Shown here: in pieces, positions 56,170 to 64,000 of the stretch | Layout of the letters: each line of letters starts with the position of its first letter | Position numbering within the stretch: the stretch's first letter is position 1 | DNA from: JBBATK01 sp044228685 | Lineage (GTDB): Bacteria > Bacteroidota > Ignavibacteria > Kapaibacteriales > NICIL-2 | Assembly (NCBI GenBank): GCA_044228685.1 | Contig: JBGAUL010000001.1 | Location: forward strand, 186,001-250,000 | DNA length: 64,000 bases | Direction of reading: 5' to 3' | Translations under genes and position numbers: made by a program | The notes under the pieces: generated by a model | Database searches by the model: none | What the model was told of the DNA's origin: nothing | The model's input: only the letters and a program-made list of their open reading frames with translations

Positions 56170-56743
56170 TGTGCGTTGAGGATGCGTGCTGCTGTACTGG
56201 ATGAGCTGCAAATTCCGAAAAAATTAGTTGTCCATCTGCGGAAATGGCGAGCTCAGTCCCATCGGTGGGAAAGTTGTAGGATTGTCCACGAATTCCAAGC
56301 TCGTCGTACTGCTTTGGCGCAACTGGACATACCGCAGCTCACAATTCTCAGACCCCAAATCCTCTCCATCAAGTGTCAGAAAGCTCGTACAGTGCAAAAA
56401 TTTCTTCGAGAGTCACCTCACAAATTTTGAAAAAAGAGCCTATCGCGACTCAGCTTGAGTTGGCACGGTTGTGGAATACAATAAGCTAAGTCAACAAAAA
56501 GTAAAGCTTTGCGTCTGAGATGTCGATAGCTATGTGAAAGGTGTCGCGTAGAAAATCACAGGCTTGTCAGACGACGACACTTCGAGTTGACAATAGTAAA
56601 TGACTTAAGCCGTATCAAACTGCTGTCTGAGCGACCATGAACGCTTCGCACAACAAATTGGCAGGAACACTGATCATCATTTTTATGAGTTCGGTGATTG
56701 TCATAACCGGAATCCTCGTTGCGCCTTCGCACCGGATGGATAG
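56170..56743. other. Intergenic stretch upstream of dnaX
   Basis: About 570 bases between dnaX and the end of the aldehyde dehydrogenase gene. It should hold the dnaX promoter on the minus strand. A search by eye for an SRP RNA, common near dnaX, found no matching core. A plus-strand frame from 56637 with a hydrophobic N-terminus runs into the antisense of the next gene and is not called. Confidence 0.4.
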
Positions 56744-58117
56744 TTATGCAATGACGACGGAGCGGATATTGACGAATTCGCGAATGCCAAATGCTGACAG
56801 CTCACGTCCCCAACCGGACTCCTTTACTCCCCCAAAAGGAAAGCGTGCGTCGGATCGCACCAGATCGTTAACGAAGCAGCAACCGGCTTCGAGCGACAAG
56901 GCAATGGATTCCGCGCGCTGAGCGTCGCGACTAAACACCGCAGCACCTAAACCAAATCGAGAAGCGTTGGCAAGACGAATCACTTCGTCTTGAGATGATG
57001 CGCTGATAATAGCGGCCGCCGGACCAAACAACTCCTCATCGAATGCAGGCATGCCGGGTTTTACATCCGTCAAGACCATGGGATGAAAGAAGGCACCGAT
57101 TCCGCTGCTACCACCCTGGAGCAACACTCGCGCGCCACGCGAGATGCTGTCTTCGACTTGGGCTTGGAGTTTGTCGCGCAGATCAACGCGCGCCAAGGGA
57201 CCAATAGTCGTTCGCTCATCAAGCGGATCGCCGACGCGAACCGACTTGCATTCGTGCACGAAGAGTTCTTCAAAGGCTGCGCGGATGGAATCCATGACGA
57301 TGAATCTCTTTGCCGCGACGCAACTTTGTCCGCTGTTGATGAGTCGCGAACTCGCACACACGCGCGCCGCCAACTCAACATCAGCATCATCCATAACGCA
57401 ATAGGCGTCGCTTCCGCCAAGTTCCAGAACCGTTTTCTTGAGCGCTGCACCGGCAGTTGACGCTACTGCGCGTCCTGCTGTAGTGCTACCGGTAAAGGTA
57501 ACAGCATCAATATGCGGATGACGAATCATCTCCTGTGTTTGCTCAACATCGGCAAGCACAGTTTGGTAGCGACCGTTGCCAAGTCCGCTCTTTTCCATCA
57601 ACGATTGCAGCAGCAGTGCGCAGCCACTAACCTCCGGTGAATGCTTGACGACCATGCAATTGCCCGCCATCATCGTTGGAACAGCAGCTCGAATAATCTG
57701 CCAAAAAGGAAAGTTCCAGGGCATGATTGCAAGCACAACTCCAAGCGGTGAAAAGTGCACAGCTGAATTACCTGCCATGGATTGAATTGGCTCCGGTGCA
57801 AGTAGTGATGCGGCTTCGATGGCATAATACTCTGCCGTTGAGGCACACTTTTGAACTTCAGAACGAGCTTGGAGAATTGGTTTGCCCATCTCCAGCGACA
57901 TCATGCGAGCGCATTGCTCCTCGCTCTCGCGCAAATGCTGAGCGAGCAACTGAAAACAAATTCCCCGTTCGCTGAAATCCATCTCTTGCCACTCTCGCCG
58001 TGCATTGTGCGCACGAGAAAGTATCTCCGCGATTTCGTCGTTGGAGTGCAGAGGATATTCTTCAATCAATTCAAGTGTAGCGGGATTGATTGATCGATGA
58101 CTTGCTCTTGAATTCAT
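56744..58117 (-). CDS. NAD(P)-dependent aldehyde dehydrogenase (succinate-semialdehyde type)
   Basis: This is a 457-residue member of the ALDH superfamily. Catalytic Cys266 (NSGQSCVAAKR), general base Glu232 (LELGGSDAY) and Asn135 (MPWNFPFWQ) are present, as are the cofactor motif FTGSTTAGRAV (208-218) and EELFGPAAAI. The overall layout (NPATLELIEEY start, PFGGVKESGWGRE near the end) is closest to succinate-semialdehyde dehydrogenases such as GabD/YneI. The exact substrate cannot be fixed from sequence. It oxidises an aldehyde to the acid in the cytoplasm. It lies 28 bases downstream of plsY on the same strand, so it is probably cotranscribed. Confidence 0.92.
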   Translation of the reverse strand: MNSRASHRSINPATLELIEEYPLHSNDEIAEILSRAHNARREWQEMDFSERGICFQLLAQHLRESEEQCARMMSLEMGKPILQARSEVQKCASTAEYYAIEAASLLAPEPIQSMAGNSAVHFSPLGVVLAIMPWNFPFWQIIRAAVPTMMAGNCMVVKHSPEVSGCALLLQSLMEKSGLGNGRYQTVLADVEQTQEMIRHPHIDAVTFTGSTTAGRAVASTAGAALKKTVLELGGSDAYCVMDDADVELAARVCASSRLINSGQSCVAAKRFIVMDSIRAAFEELFVHECKSVRVGDPLDERTTIGPLARVDLRDKLQAQVEDSISRGARVLLQGGSSGIGAFFHPMVLTDVKPGMPAFDEELFGPAAAIISASSQDEVIRLANASRFGLGAAVFSRDAQRAESIALSLEAGCCFVNDLVRSDARFPFGGVKESGWGRELSAFGIREFVNIRSVVIA

Positions 58118-58145
58118 GGGCTGCTCCTGCTATTGAGGGTGTGTG

Positions 58146-58832
58146 CTAGTCCTTGCTGTCTGGGCTTGATTCAGATTGCGTCGCTCTGGCTTCAGCAGCT
58201 TCTTCTTCCTGCATACGACGAAAGAGTGCGCGCATTGGTTCAATGTGCCGGATGAAGATCACAACGCAGCAGATATAGACCATCATTTTGAACTGACCCA
58301 CATCGTACACGGGAACAAACATGAGCTTGGCGACGATGAGGGTTGGCGTGGTGATCGTGAGGATGAGTGTGCCTAGGGTACCGCTGACGCTGCCGACGTG
58401 CACATCGCGACGGATGACGAAGTAGCCGGTCAGGTACATGAGATCCCACAAAATCATTGGCAGGGGATTGATGGCAAGAAAAACACCGGTGGCAGTTGCC
58501 AAGCCACGTCCACCATGAAATCGGAAGAAGATGTTGAAGCAGTGTCCGAGGACTGCGAAGACCCCTGCCATACAAATGCCATAAAAATCCGCACCGAGTG
58601 CTTTGGCGATTGCCACAGCGGCGAAGCCTTTGAGCGCATCGACGAGAGTTACTGTTATGCCGACCCACTTGTGTCCGGTAACCTCATAACTATTCATTCC
58701 ACCCATGTTTCCGGTACCAAGTTCGCGGACGTCGCGTTTGGTCACGTAGCGCACCAGGAGCCACGACGTAGGAAAACAGCCGAGCAGATAAGCAATCAGG
58801 GCGACGATACCCGAGAGAATGTCAATCGTCAT
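58146..58832 (-). CDS. plsY: Glycerol-3-phosphate acyltransferase PlsY
   Basis: This is a 228-residue inner-membrane protein. The start is taken at the ATG at 58832 (MTIDILSGIVALIAYLLGC); the upstream extension to 58922 lacks family similarity. Family motifs are GCFPTSWLLVR (about 16-26), RELGTGNMGGMN (about 35-46, usually GSGNIGATN) and FHGGRGLATATGVFLA (the GGKG-type loop). It transfers acyl groups from acyl phosphate to glycerol-3-phosphate, the first step of phospholipid synthesis in most bacteria. The C-terminus has an acidic tail (QEEEAAEARATQSESS). It is divergent from the glycosyltransferase gene, with starts only 54 bases apart, so their promoters must overlap. Confidence 0.92.
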   Translation of the reverse strand: MTIDILSGIVALIAYLLGCFPTSWLLVRYVTKRDVRELGTGNMGGMNSYEVTGHKWVGITVTLVDALKGFAAVAIAKALGADFYGICMAGVFAVLGHCFNIFFRFHGGRGLATATGVFLAINPLPMILWDLMYLTGYFVIRRDVHVGSVSGTLGTLILTITTPTLIVAKLMFVPVYDVGQFKMMVYICCVVIFIRHIEPMRALFRRMQEEEAAEARATQSESSPDSKD

Positions 58833-58886
58833 GTAGGATCTTCCGTTGTAGTTTGCGCGAAATATACGCTCTGTATTGCTTGCCGC

Positions 58887-60707
58887 ATGACTCGATACAC
58901 TCCAGGTGACGTGATTGGACATAACAGTCTGCTCGTCATAGTTACTTGTTCACTGCTTTTATTCATGGGACTCGGATCGCACGAAGTGCAATCATGGGAC
59001 GAGTCGCTGTTTGCCATGCGCTCTCGCGCAATGATCGAACATGACGCGTGGTGGGATCAAACGACCTATGCAGCGGGTGGACTGTACTCATCAACCTACC
59101 CGCCGCTCAGCATGTGGGGAATGGCATTTTTCATGAAGCCCATGAAAATGAGTCCCTTTTCAGTTCGCCTTTTCAGCGTACTCTGCGCAGTTGCTTCGCT
59201 CTTTCTGATTCATGGCATTGCACTGCTGCTGTTCTCAAAGAAAACCGCCATGCTGGCTCCTGCCTGGCTTACAGGGACCTTGATATGGAATCACTATGCC
59301 CGACAAGGCATGACGGATGTTCCGCTCGTAACCTTCTCGCTGCTGGCCTTGTATGCTCTCATGCGACTCTACCGCGAGACTGATTCAAAGCGCATTTATC
59401 TGTGGGCTTTGCTTTTCGCGGTTGCGACTGGTGCAGCGTTGATGACGAAAATTGTCGTCTCACTACTGCCCATTGCATTCGTGGCATACGCACTCATACG
59501 CAAGCGTGTGCTGGTTTCTGGACGTGAGCTGAGTCAAGCCGACCAAGAGCTCATGCGCTTTGCATCCGACTCCGAGTCGCGCGTTTCGTGGAAGCTTCTC
59601 AGCGCTGCCATTGGTCTTGCGATTCTCATTGCAGCCCCCTGGCACATCATGATGATCAGCACCTACGGCATGAGTTTTCTCCAAGCCTTTGGTGTGCCGC
59701 ACTTGCATGCGGTGGTTGAGAATAATAGTTCATCGCTCGGACCCTTCTATTACATCAATCAAATCATCGTCGCACAACCACTCTCATTGTTTGCGCTCTC
59801 GTGGTTCATTGCATTCGTGAGAGATCGTCGTGATCTGATGCATCACGCTCACGACTTTGCACTTGAGGTTGTTCTTGCTCTATGGTTGCTTCTTGTGCTG
59901 GTGGTCTTTTCGCTTGCTCCCACAAAGAATCCTCACTACACCTTACTCATCGTTCCGCCGGCAATTCTCTTGGGTTTGCGCGGTTTAGAAAGCACAGCCA
60001 ATAGCTTTGCTCGGACTCGCTTAGGAATTGTTATGCTGGCTCTGGTGCTCAGCGCAACAGTTTGGAGCGCGAGTCAGGCACTGCGAGATCATGTGCAATC
60101 CTTGCTTGTCGGAACGATACACAATGACGCTTTGTTTTTTGTGATTGGTTTTGTTTTGGTGATGCTTCTGTCAATGATGCCCTCAAAGACACGACGTATG
60201 AGTGCCTTTATCCCGCTCTATCAATTCTTCCGTGTGGTTGTTCCTATTGTATTGGTGTTCCGCGTTGGCGTCTACAACAAGTTCCCGATTGAGCATGAAG
60301 CTGAGGGGGCGAAGAAGGTAGGACGCTGGTTGCACGACGCTCAAGTAAACGACATGATGTATCTCAGTCATGCGTTCAATTCTTCCGATACTCTGGCTCC
60401 GCAACTCATGTGGTACACCGATGGCTGGGCCGGATTTAGTCAATCAAATCCATGGCACGCTGAGAAGCACTTTCGTCATGCAGAACTACCTATGAGTAGC
60501 AGCGATAGTACGCTCATTGCATCGCTTGACACGGTGAATGTGCCTATTGTATTGCTCTGTCCAAAGGATGATTCCTTGCGTGTTCGAGAAGTACGAGCTA
60601 TTTCGCGATACCATCGCGTTCGCCTAGAAACGCCGTCGTACGTGATTTTCTCACGTCGATCCTACTCAAATACCGAGGTTGGCGAAGAGTCAGAAAGTGA
60701 GCTTTAA
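58887..60707 (+). CDS. GT39/ArnT-like membrane glycosyltransferase
   Basis: This is a 606-residue multi-pass membrane protein. The start is placed at the ATG at 58887 (MTRYTPGDVIGHNSLLVIV); the open frame reaches 489 bases further back but that part is antisense to plsY. The early loop WDESLFAMRSRAM contains the acidic pair typical of the family, followed by YPPLSMWG (like the KPPL motif) and NHYARQGMTDVPLVTF. KNPHYTLLIVPPAILLGLRG corresponds to the later HKY..P motif. About 10-12 hydrophobic helices follow the first loop. Relatives move a sugar from a polyprenyl phosphate donor to lipid A or protein at the periplasmic face; donor and acceptor here are unknown. Confidence 0.85.
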   Translation: MTRYTPGDVIGHNSLLVIVTCSLLLFMGLGSHEVQSWDESLFAMRSRAMIEHDAWWDQTTYAAGGLYSSTYPPLSMWGMAFFMKPMKMSPFSVRLFSVLCAVASLFLIHGIALLLFSKKTAMLAPAWLTGTLIWNHYARQGMTDVPLVTFSLLALYALMRLYRETDSKRIYLWALLFAVATGAALMTKIVVSLLPIAFVAYALIRKRVLVSGRELSQADQELMRFASDSESRVSWKLLSAAIGLAILIAAPWHIMMISTYGMSFLQAFGVPHLHAVVENNSSSLGPFYYINQIIVAQPLSLFALSWFIAFVRDRRDLMHHAHDFALEVVLALWLLLVLVVFSLAPTKNPHYTLLIVPPAILLGLRGLESTANSFARTRLGIVMLALVLSATVWSASQALRDHVQSLLVGTIHNDALFFVIGFVLVMLLSMMPSKTRRMSAFIPLYQFFRVVVPIVLVFRVGVYNKFPIEHEAEGAKKVGRWLHDAQVNDMMYLSHAFNSSDTLAPQLMWYTDGWAGFSQSNPWHAEKHFRHAELPMSSSDSTLIASLDTVNVPIVLLCPKDDSLRVREVRAISRYHRVRLETPSYVIFSRRSYSNTEVGEESESEL

Positions 60708-60767
60708 TGCGCCTTTGAGGGTGGTGTTGGTGGCTGCGCGATTCGACAAGCCAATCTCTGCCTATTT

Positions 60768-61910
60768 TTGTGCGGATTAATTCGCCTCACCGTGTCACTA
60801 GCCGAAACCTTAGCCAGATTTGATGCCACTCTTCGTCCACTGACGATGCACCTGCCTGCTTCGATGAGCACGCGTTTGTATTCATCGACACGAAAGAGAT
60901 TTCTGCATTTGTATTGTGCAGAAAGACCGGAAGCTTTTGTGCCGACTGAGGAGCATTCGCAGACGCTATGGGGAATCCGCTTCCGCGCTCCCATCTTCAA
61001 CGCAGCAGGAATGTTCAAGAATGGAGAAGGCTACGAAGTCGTCTCTCGTCAGGGAGCCGGCGCTTACCTCTGCGGTACAACCACCGCCATCGCCCGAAGC
61101 GGCAACATCAAACGCGGTATCGAATTGCCATTTAGTCCATACCCGCGCAGTGGTGCTGCATCGAATTGGTTGGGCTTGCCCAATCGCGGACACGAAGTCG
61201 TTGCTTCGATCTTGAGTCGAGTACAGAAGATTGAGGGATGTCCGGTAGGAGCGAGCGTCAGCGCAGACCCCACGCAAAGCGGTATCGATGCGCTTGGTGC
61301 GTTGGTGACTGGTATGAAGAATTATGAAGAGGCCGGCGTTGACTTTATGGAGCTCAATGAGAGCTGTCCTAATGTTGCGGTCGAAGGACATCGTCCAAGC
61401 GTTGATGAATTAGATGCGGGTCTGCTTGATCGATTGCGCTATGTAAGCTCAGTCTATCTGAGCCAGCGACGTCGTCCGCTTCCCGTCATCGTCAAACTAT
61501 CCAACGACACCAACCCCGATCTCATTCCGGCACTGGTCGAGCTATTGCATGATCTTGGTTTCGGCGGTATCAACTTTGGCAATACCTCAACGCAGTATGC
61601 TGAGTATCGCTCAAGCATTGATGCGGCGGAGTTGTCGCAGTATGATTATTTCACATCGACTTTTGGCGGCGGACTCAGCGGACGCATGCTCAAGCAGCGT
61701 TCGTTGCTTTTGTGTCGTATTGCCGTAGAGCATAGTCGTGCACGTGCTCTGCGCGATTTCCATATCATCCGTACCGGTGGAATAGAAGATGCCAAGGATC
61801 TGCGAGAAAGTCTTGCAGCAGGCGTCGCACTGTGTCAGTGGTACACAGGCTATTTTGATTCCTTCGCACTCAATGGTCATGCATTGTACCGCAAGCTTCT
61901 AGCCGGTTAA
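60768..61910 (+). CDS. pyrD: Dihydroorotate dehydrogenase
   Basis: This 380-residue protein is given from a TTG start; GTG at 60792 or ATG at 60846 are also possible, and the conserved core begins only at about residue 65. FMN/TIM-barrel motifs include NAAGMFKNGEGYE, GTTTAIARSGN, NWLGLPNRGHE, ELNESCPNV (the substrate-binding Asn/Ser/Cys region), VKLSNDTNP, FGNTS and IIRTGGIEDAKDL. These fit DHODH, which oxidises dihydroorotate to orotate in pyrimidine synthesis. The Ser/Cys assignment of the catalytic base, and hence class 1 versus 2, was not settled by eye; the N-terminal part is short for a typical membrane-bound class 2 enzyme. No pyrimidine neighbours are visible. Confidence 0.88.
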   Translation: MCGLIRLTVSLAETLARFDATLRPLTMHLPASMSTRLYSSTRKRFLHLYCAERPEAFVPTEEHSQTLWGIRFRAPIFNAAGMFKNGEGYEVVSRQGAGAYLCGTTTAIARSGNIKRGIELPFSPYPRSGAASNWLGLPNRGHEVVASILSRVQKIEGCPVGASVSADPTQSGIDALGALVTGMKNYEEAGVDFMELNESCPNVAVEGHRPSVDELDAGLLDRLRYVSSVYLSQRRRPLPVIVKLSNDTNPDLIPALVELLHDLGFGGINFGNTSTQYAEYRSSIDAAELSQYDYFTSTFGGGLSGRMLKQRSLLLCRIAVEHSRARALRDFHIIRTGGIEDAKDLRESLAAGVALCQWYTGYFDSFALNGHALYRKLLAG

Positions 61911-61982
61911 TACATGAGCTCATTGAATCAACGATTGAAGAATTGAATTGACAAATCACACGACCTAACTATTCACGCTCCG

Positions 61983-62270
61983 ATGTCAACCACGAGATTG
62001 CTTAGTCCTTTTCACATCTTCATCCTGCTCATCTTCTGCGCGGGTGTTGCCGTCTTGTATGTCAACAACGTGGTGAAAGTGCGTCAGCTTTTGAACGATG
62101 TAAAAACACTCGAGTACTCGCGCGATTCTTTGTTGTCATCGACCAACATTCTTCGCAACGAAGTGCTCCGACTGGAATCGTCGGAGAGAATTAGTTCTAT
62201 TGCCCGCGATCACTTGGGATTGGTACAACCGCCATCGGCACCGATTGCAATACCGCGAGTTCGTAAGTGA
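61983..62270 (+). CDS. ftsL: FtsL/DivIC-like cell division protein
   Basis: This is a 95-residue bitopic membrane protein: one N-terminal membrane helix (IFILLIFCAGVAVLYVNNV, about 12-30), then a coiled coil (VRQLLNDVKTLEYSRDSL) ending in SSERISSIARDHLGL, the typical C-terminal motif of FtsL and septum-formation initiators. It helps recruit and activate FtsW/FtsI at the division site. Its position, with an FtsI-like gene less than 1 kb downstream, supports FtsL rather than FtsB. A possible -35 box (TTGACA) lies about 30 bases upstream. Confidence 0.8.
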   Translation: MSTTRLLSPFHIFILLIFCAGVAVLYVNNVVKVRQLLNDVKTLEYSRDSLLSSTNILRNEVLRLESSERISSIARDHLGLVQPPSAPIAIPRVRK

Positions 62271-62336
62271 GACTGTCGCATAGCGACAGATCTGACGACA
62301 CAAGAAAAACCTACTCCACTGTCTGAAGGAATTGCC

Positions 62337-63113
62337 ATGATTGTACCTCCAGTTCGACACAAGCCCATGCTCGGCGATGTTGTTGTGATAAACATGACCA
62401 CGCCGGATTTTGAAGTATCATCTGCATTCTACAAGCGACTTGGTTTTTCAGAGTTGATGCGCTCCGACTTTCCTTTTCCGGTCATGTTCCTAAGCGATGG
62501 TGCCGTGATGATTTTGATGCGCAAGATGGATCATCCCTTCATTGGACTAACCTACTTCGTCTATGATCTGGATCCTGTGCTTGCTGAACTCGCCCAGCGT
62601 GGCGTTGAGACAGAGGAATTAGCTGCGCCGTCGAAAGTCATGCGACGTATTCGCATCGTTGCACCCGACAATCACAACATTTCCTTGGTCACTCATTTGC
62701 CGGGTATTGAGCAGCCGCAAGGCAATACCATGCTCAGTACGCCGCCTGCTGACTGCACCAAACCTGAGCTCTATACCAACCAGGCAATCGGCATGTTTGG
62801 AGAATTCTCTCATTGCGTCAAGGACCTTGAGCTAGCGCTGGAATTCTGGCAGAAACTCGGTTTCTTTATCATGTCGAAGAATACCTCGCCTTATCCTTGG
62901 GCAATCATCGCGGATGGAATGATGACCGTTGGACTGCACCAGGACAAAGAGTTTGTGCCACGTCCGACCTTCTTCTCGAGTGATGCGCGAGAGAAAATCG
63001 CCAAGCTCAAGGCCGAAGGATTGGACAACTACGTTAATGCAATGGGTGAGGTCAACATCACCATTGCCACCCCTGAGAAACAGCACGTCAACGTATTCTA
63101 TCTGGGTATGTAA
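62337..63113 (+). CDS. Two-domain VOC (glyoxalase/bleomycin-resistance) family protein
   Basis: This 258-residue protein has two repeated VOC beta-alpha-beta-beta-beta modules: about 13-120 (VVVINMTTPDFEVSSAFYKR, RLGFSELMRSD, IVAPDNHNISLV) and about 153-258 (FSHCVKDLELALEFWQKLG, EVNITIATPEKQHVNVFYLG). Metal ligands of the classical glyoxalase I type are not obvious, so function is open; family members include glyoxalases, dioxygenases and antibiotic-binding proteins. It lies between ftsL and the ftsI-like gene on the same strand, an unusual position. No special regulation is visible. Confidence 0.85.
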   Translation: MIVPPVRHKPMLGDVVVINMTTPDFEVSSAFYKRLGFSELMRSDFPFPVMFLSDGAVMILMRKMDHPFIGLTYFVYDLDPVLAELAQRGVETEELAAPSKVMRRIRIVAPDNHNISLVTHLPGIEQPQGNTMLSTPPADCTKPELYTNQAIGMFGEFSHCVKDLELALEFWQKLGFFIMSKNTSPYPWAIIADGMMTVGLHQDKEFVPRPTFFSSDAREKIAKLKAEGLDNYVNAMGEVNITIATPEKQHVNVFYLGM

Positions 63114-63245
63114 TCGATGAGCACTTCTGCGTGTATTTTTGCAGCGCAGCATTTACTCATTATCCAGGTGTCGTCCTCCACAAGTGGCAGTTCGCGAATT
63201 CGCGGACTGTGTTGAGCGGGTTGTGACGACAGAGGATAGATCTTC

Positions 63246-64000
63246 ATGAATCCCGGACAAGACTCCGACTTCTCATCTCCTGACAAGCCGTGGCGATTGC
63301 GTTTTATTGCCATTGCTTTTCTGCTTGCCTTCTTGGCAGTGATGGTTCGCCTCTTTATGGTGCAAATCGTCCACTCCGCCGACTATCGCGAGCGTGCGCG
63401 TAAGCAGTACGAAGCGCGGGTGGATTTACGTCCGACCCGTGGTCTCATCCTCGATCGTGCCGGGCGTACCATCGCATCAACCGTGCAAAGCGTGTCCTAT
63501 GCAGTCGATCCTCACATGCTTGAAAATGCCGACAGAGTCTGTCGTGCACTTGAACACATTTGCGGTATCCCCAAAGACCAGTTGCTGGCTAAGATCCAAT
63601 CCAACAAAGACAAAAACTTCGTGTGGTTAGCGCGCGGCTTTACCGTCAGTTCCGAAACCACCGAGCTCGATACCATCAGTGATGCAGGCTTCATTCGTCT
63701 ATCCGAACCAAAGCGTAATTATCTCTACGGTTCCATGGCTGCGCAGCTTGTGGGCTGCACCAACGTTGACAATAAAGGATTGGCGGGATTGGAGCTGGCT
63801 TATGATTCGTTGCTGCAAGGACAGTCAGGATTCGAAGTCATGCAGCGCGACGGTCGCGGTCGTTTGCGCCAAGTCATCGGCGCCACAACCAAAGCAGCTC
63901 GCAATGGATATTCTCTCGAATTGACCATTGATGCAGAGTTGCAGAGCATCGTCGAGCAAGAGCTCCAGCGCGGTATCGAGAAAGCAGGAGCAGCGAGTGG
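63246..64000 (+). CDS. ftsI: Class B penicillin-binding protein, FtsI-like (3' end outside window)
   Basis: The gene starts at the ATG at 63246 and is still open at the window edge (251 codons). After a short basic N-terminus comes one membrane helix (IAIAFLLAFLAVMVRLFMV, about 22-40), then the PBP dimerisation region: DLRPTRGLILDRAG..IAST (about 62-80), YGSMAAQLVGC, and GLAGLELAYDSLLQGQSG (about 178-195), followed by LTIDAELQSIVEQELQRG at the end. These are standard for septal transpeptidases; the serine active site would lie beyond the window. The upstream ftsL favours FtsI over an elongation PBP. A possible AGAGGA ribosome site precedes the start. Confidence 0.85.
   Translation, partial: MNPGQDSDFSSPDKPWRLRFIAIAFLLAFLAVMVRLFMVQIVHSADYRERARKQYEARVDLRPTRGLILDRAGRTIASTVQSVSYAVDPHMLENADRVCRALEHICGIPKDQLLAKIQSNKDKNFVWLARGFTVSSETTELDTISDAGFIRLSEPKRNYLYGSMAAQLVGCTNVDNKGLAGLELAYDSLLQGQSGFEVMQRDGRGRLRQVIGATTKAARNGYSLELTIDAELQSIVEQELQRGIEKAGAAS

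Noticed and set aside
56170..56636. SRP RNA next to dnaX
   Set aside because: No match to the conserved SRP core was found on either strand.
56637..56921. 94-codon plus-strand frame with a hydrophobic N-terminus
   Set aside because: More than half lies antisense to the end of the aldehyde dehydrogenase gene; no ribosome site or known family. The hydrophobic first 30 codons leave a small chance of a real short gene.
58398..58886. Upstream extension of the GT39-like gene
   Set aside because: It is antisense to plsY; the membrane protein starts naturally at the ATG at 58887.

Overview
The window reads as a chromosomal segment of a Bacteroidota/Chlorobiota-type bacterium, possibly the Ignavibacteria/Kapabacteria side. 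This is inference. It rests on a type-IX-secretion-like C-terminal tail on a secreted protein (38.3-40.2 kb), a degenerate one on another (45.0-47.0 kb), mid-range GC, mostly weak Shine-Dalgarno sites, and a large bank of TPR-adenylate cyclases. No rRNA, tRNA or CRISPR was seen.

Region 1 (1-35 kb) is a same-strand tandem array of class III nucleotide cyclases. Each has an N-terminal stack of about 40-residue TPR units, a coiled signalling helix, a cyclase domain and a conserved tail around KGKG.MRTYFLE. Most consecutive genes up to 29,074 overlap by exactly 4 bases (ATGA), so the array looks like one translationally coupled operon. One member carries an in-frame TGA inside its catalytic domain. 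Two loci are reduced to orphan tails and a third, more doubtful trace is decayed. From about 18.8 kb onward the junction between catalytic domain and tail carries an in-frame palindromic REP-like element (nine copies). A vapBC-type toxin-antitoxin pair lies near the 3' end.

Region 2 (35-54.3 kb) has four more cyclases, mixed with other genes. Two of them, like one in region 1, have a signal peptide and a transmembrane helix, placing the TPR sensor outside the cytoplasm. One is a cytoplasmic TPR type. One is a fusion of a seven-helix membrane domain resembling Pyr4/PaxB-type terpene cyclases to an adenylate cyclase, next to an MpaB/DUF2236-type oxygenase. The others are a secreted BNR-like protein, a BNR lipoprotein, a beta-propeller/Fn3 protein and a helical-repeat protein. 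A 46-bp tandem repeat lies between two convergent genes.

Region 3 (54.3-64 kb) is ordinary housekeeping: dnaX, an aldehyde dehydrogenase, plsY, a GT39-like membrane glycosyltransferase, a dihydroorotate dehydrogenase, an ftsL-like gene, a two-domain VOC protein, and the start of a class B penicillin-binding protein (ftsI-like).

In total 20 cyclase genes were counted (one cut by the window edge, one broken). All show the Lys/Asp pair expected for ATP as substrate. The likely picture is a bank of adenylate cyclases with diversified protein-binding sensor domains feeding one cAMP pool. No cAMP effector or phosphodiesterase is visible here.
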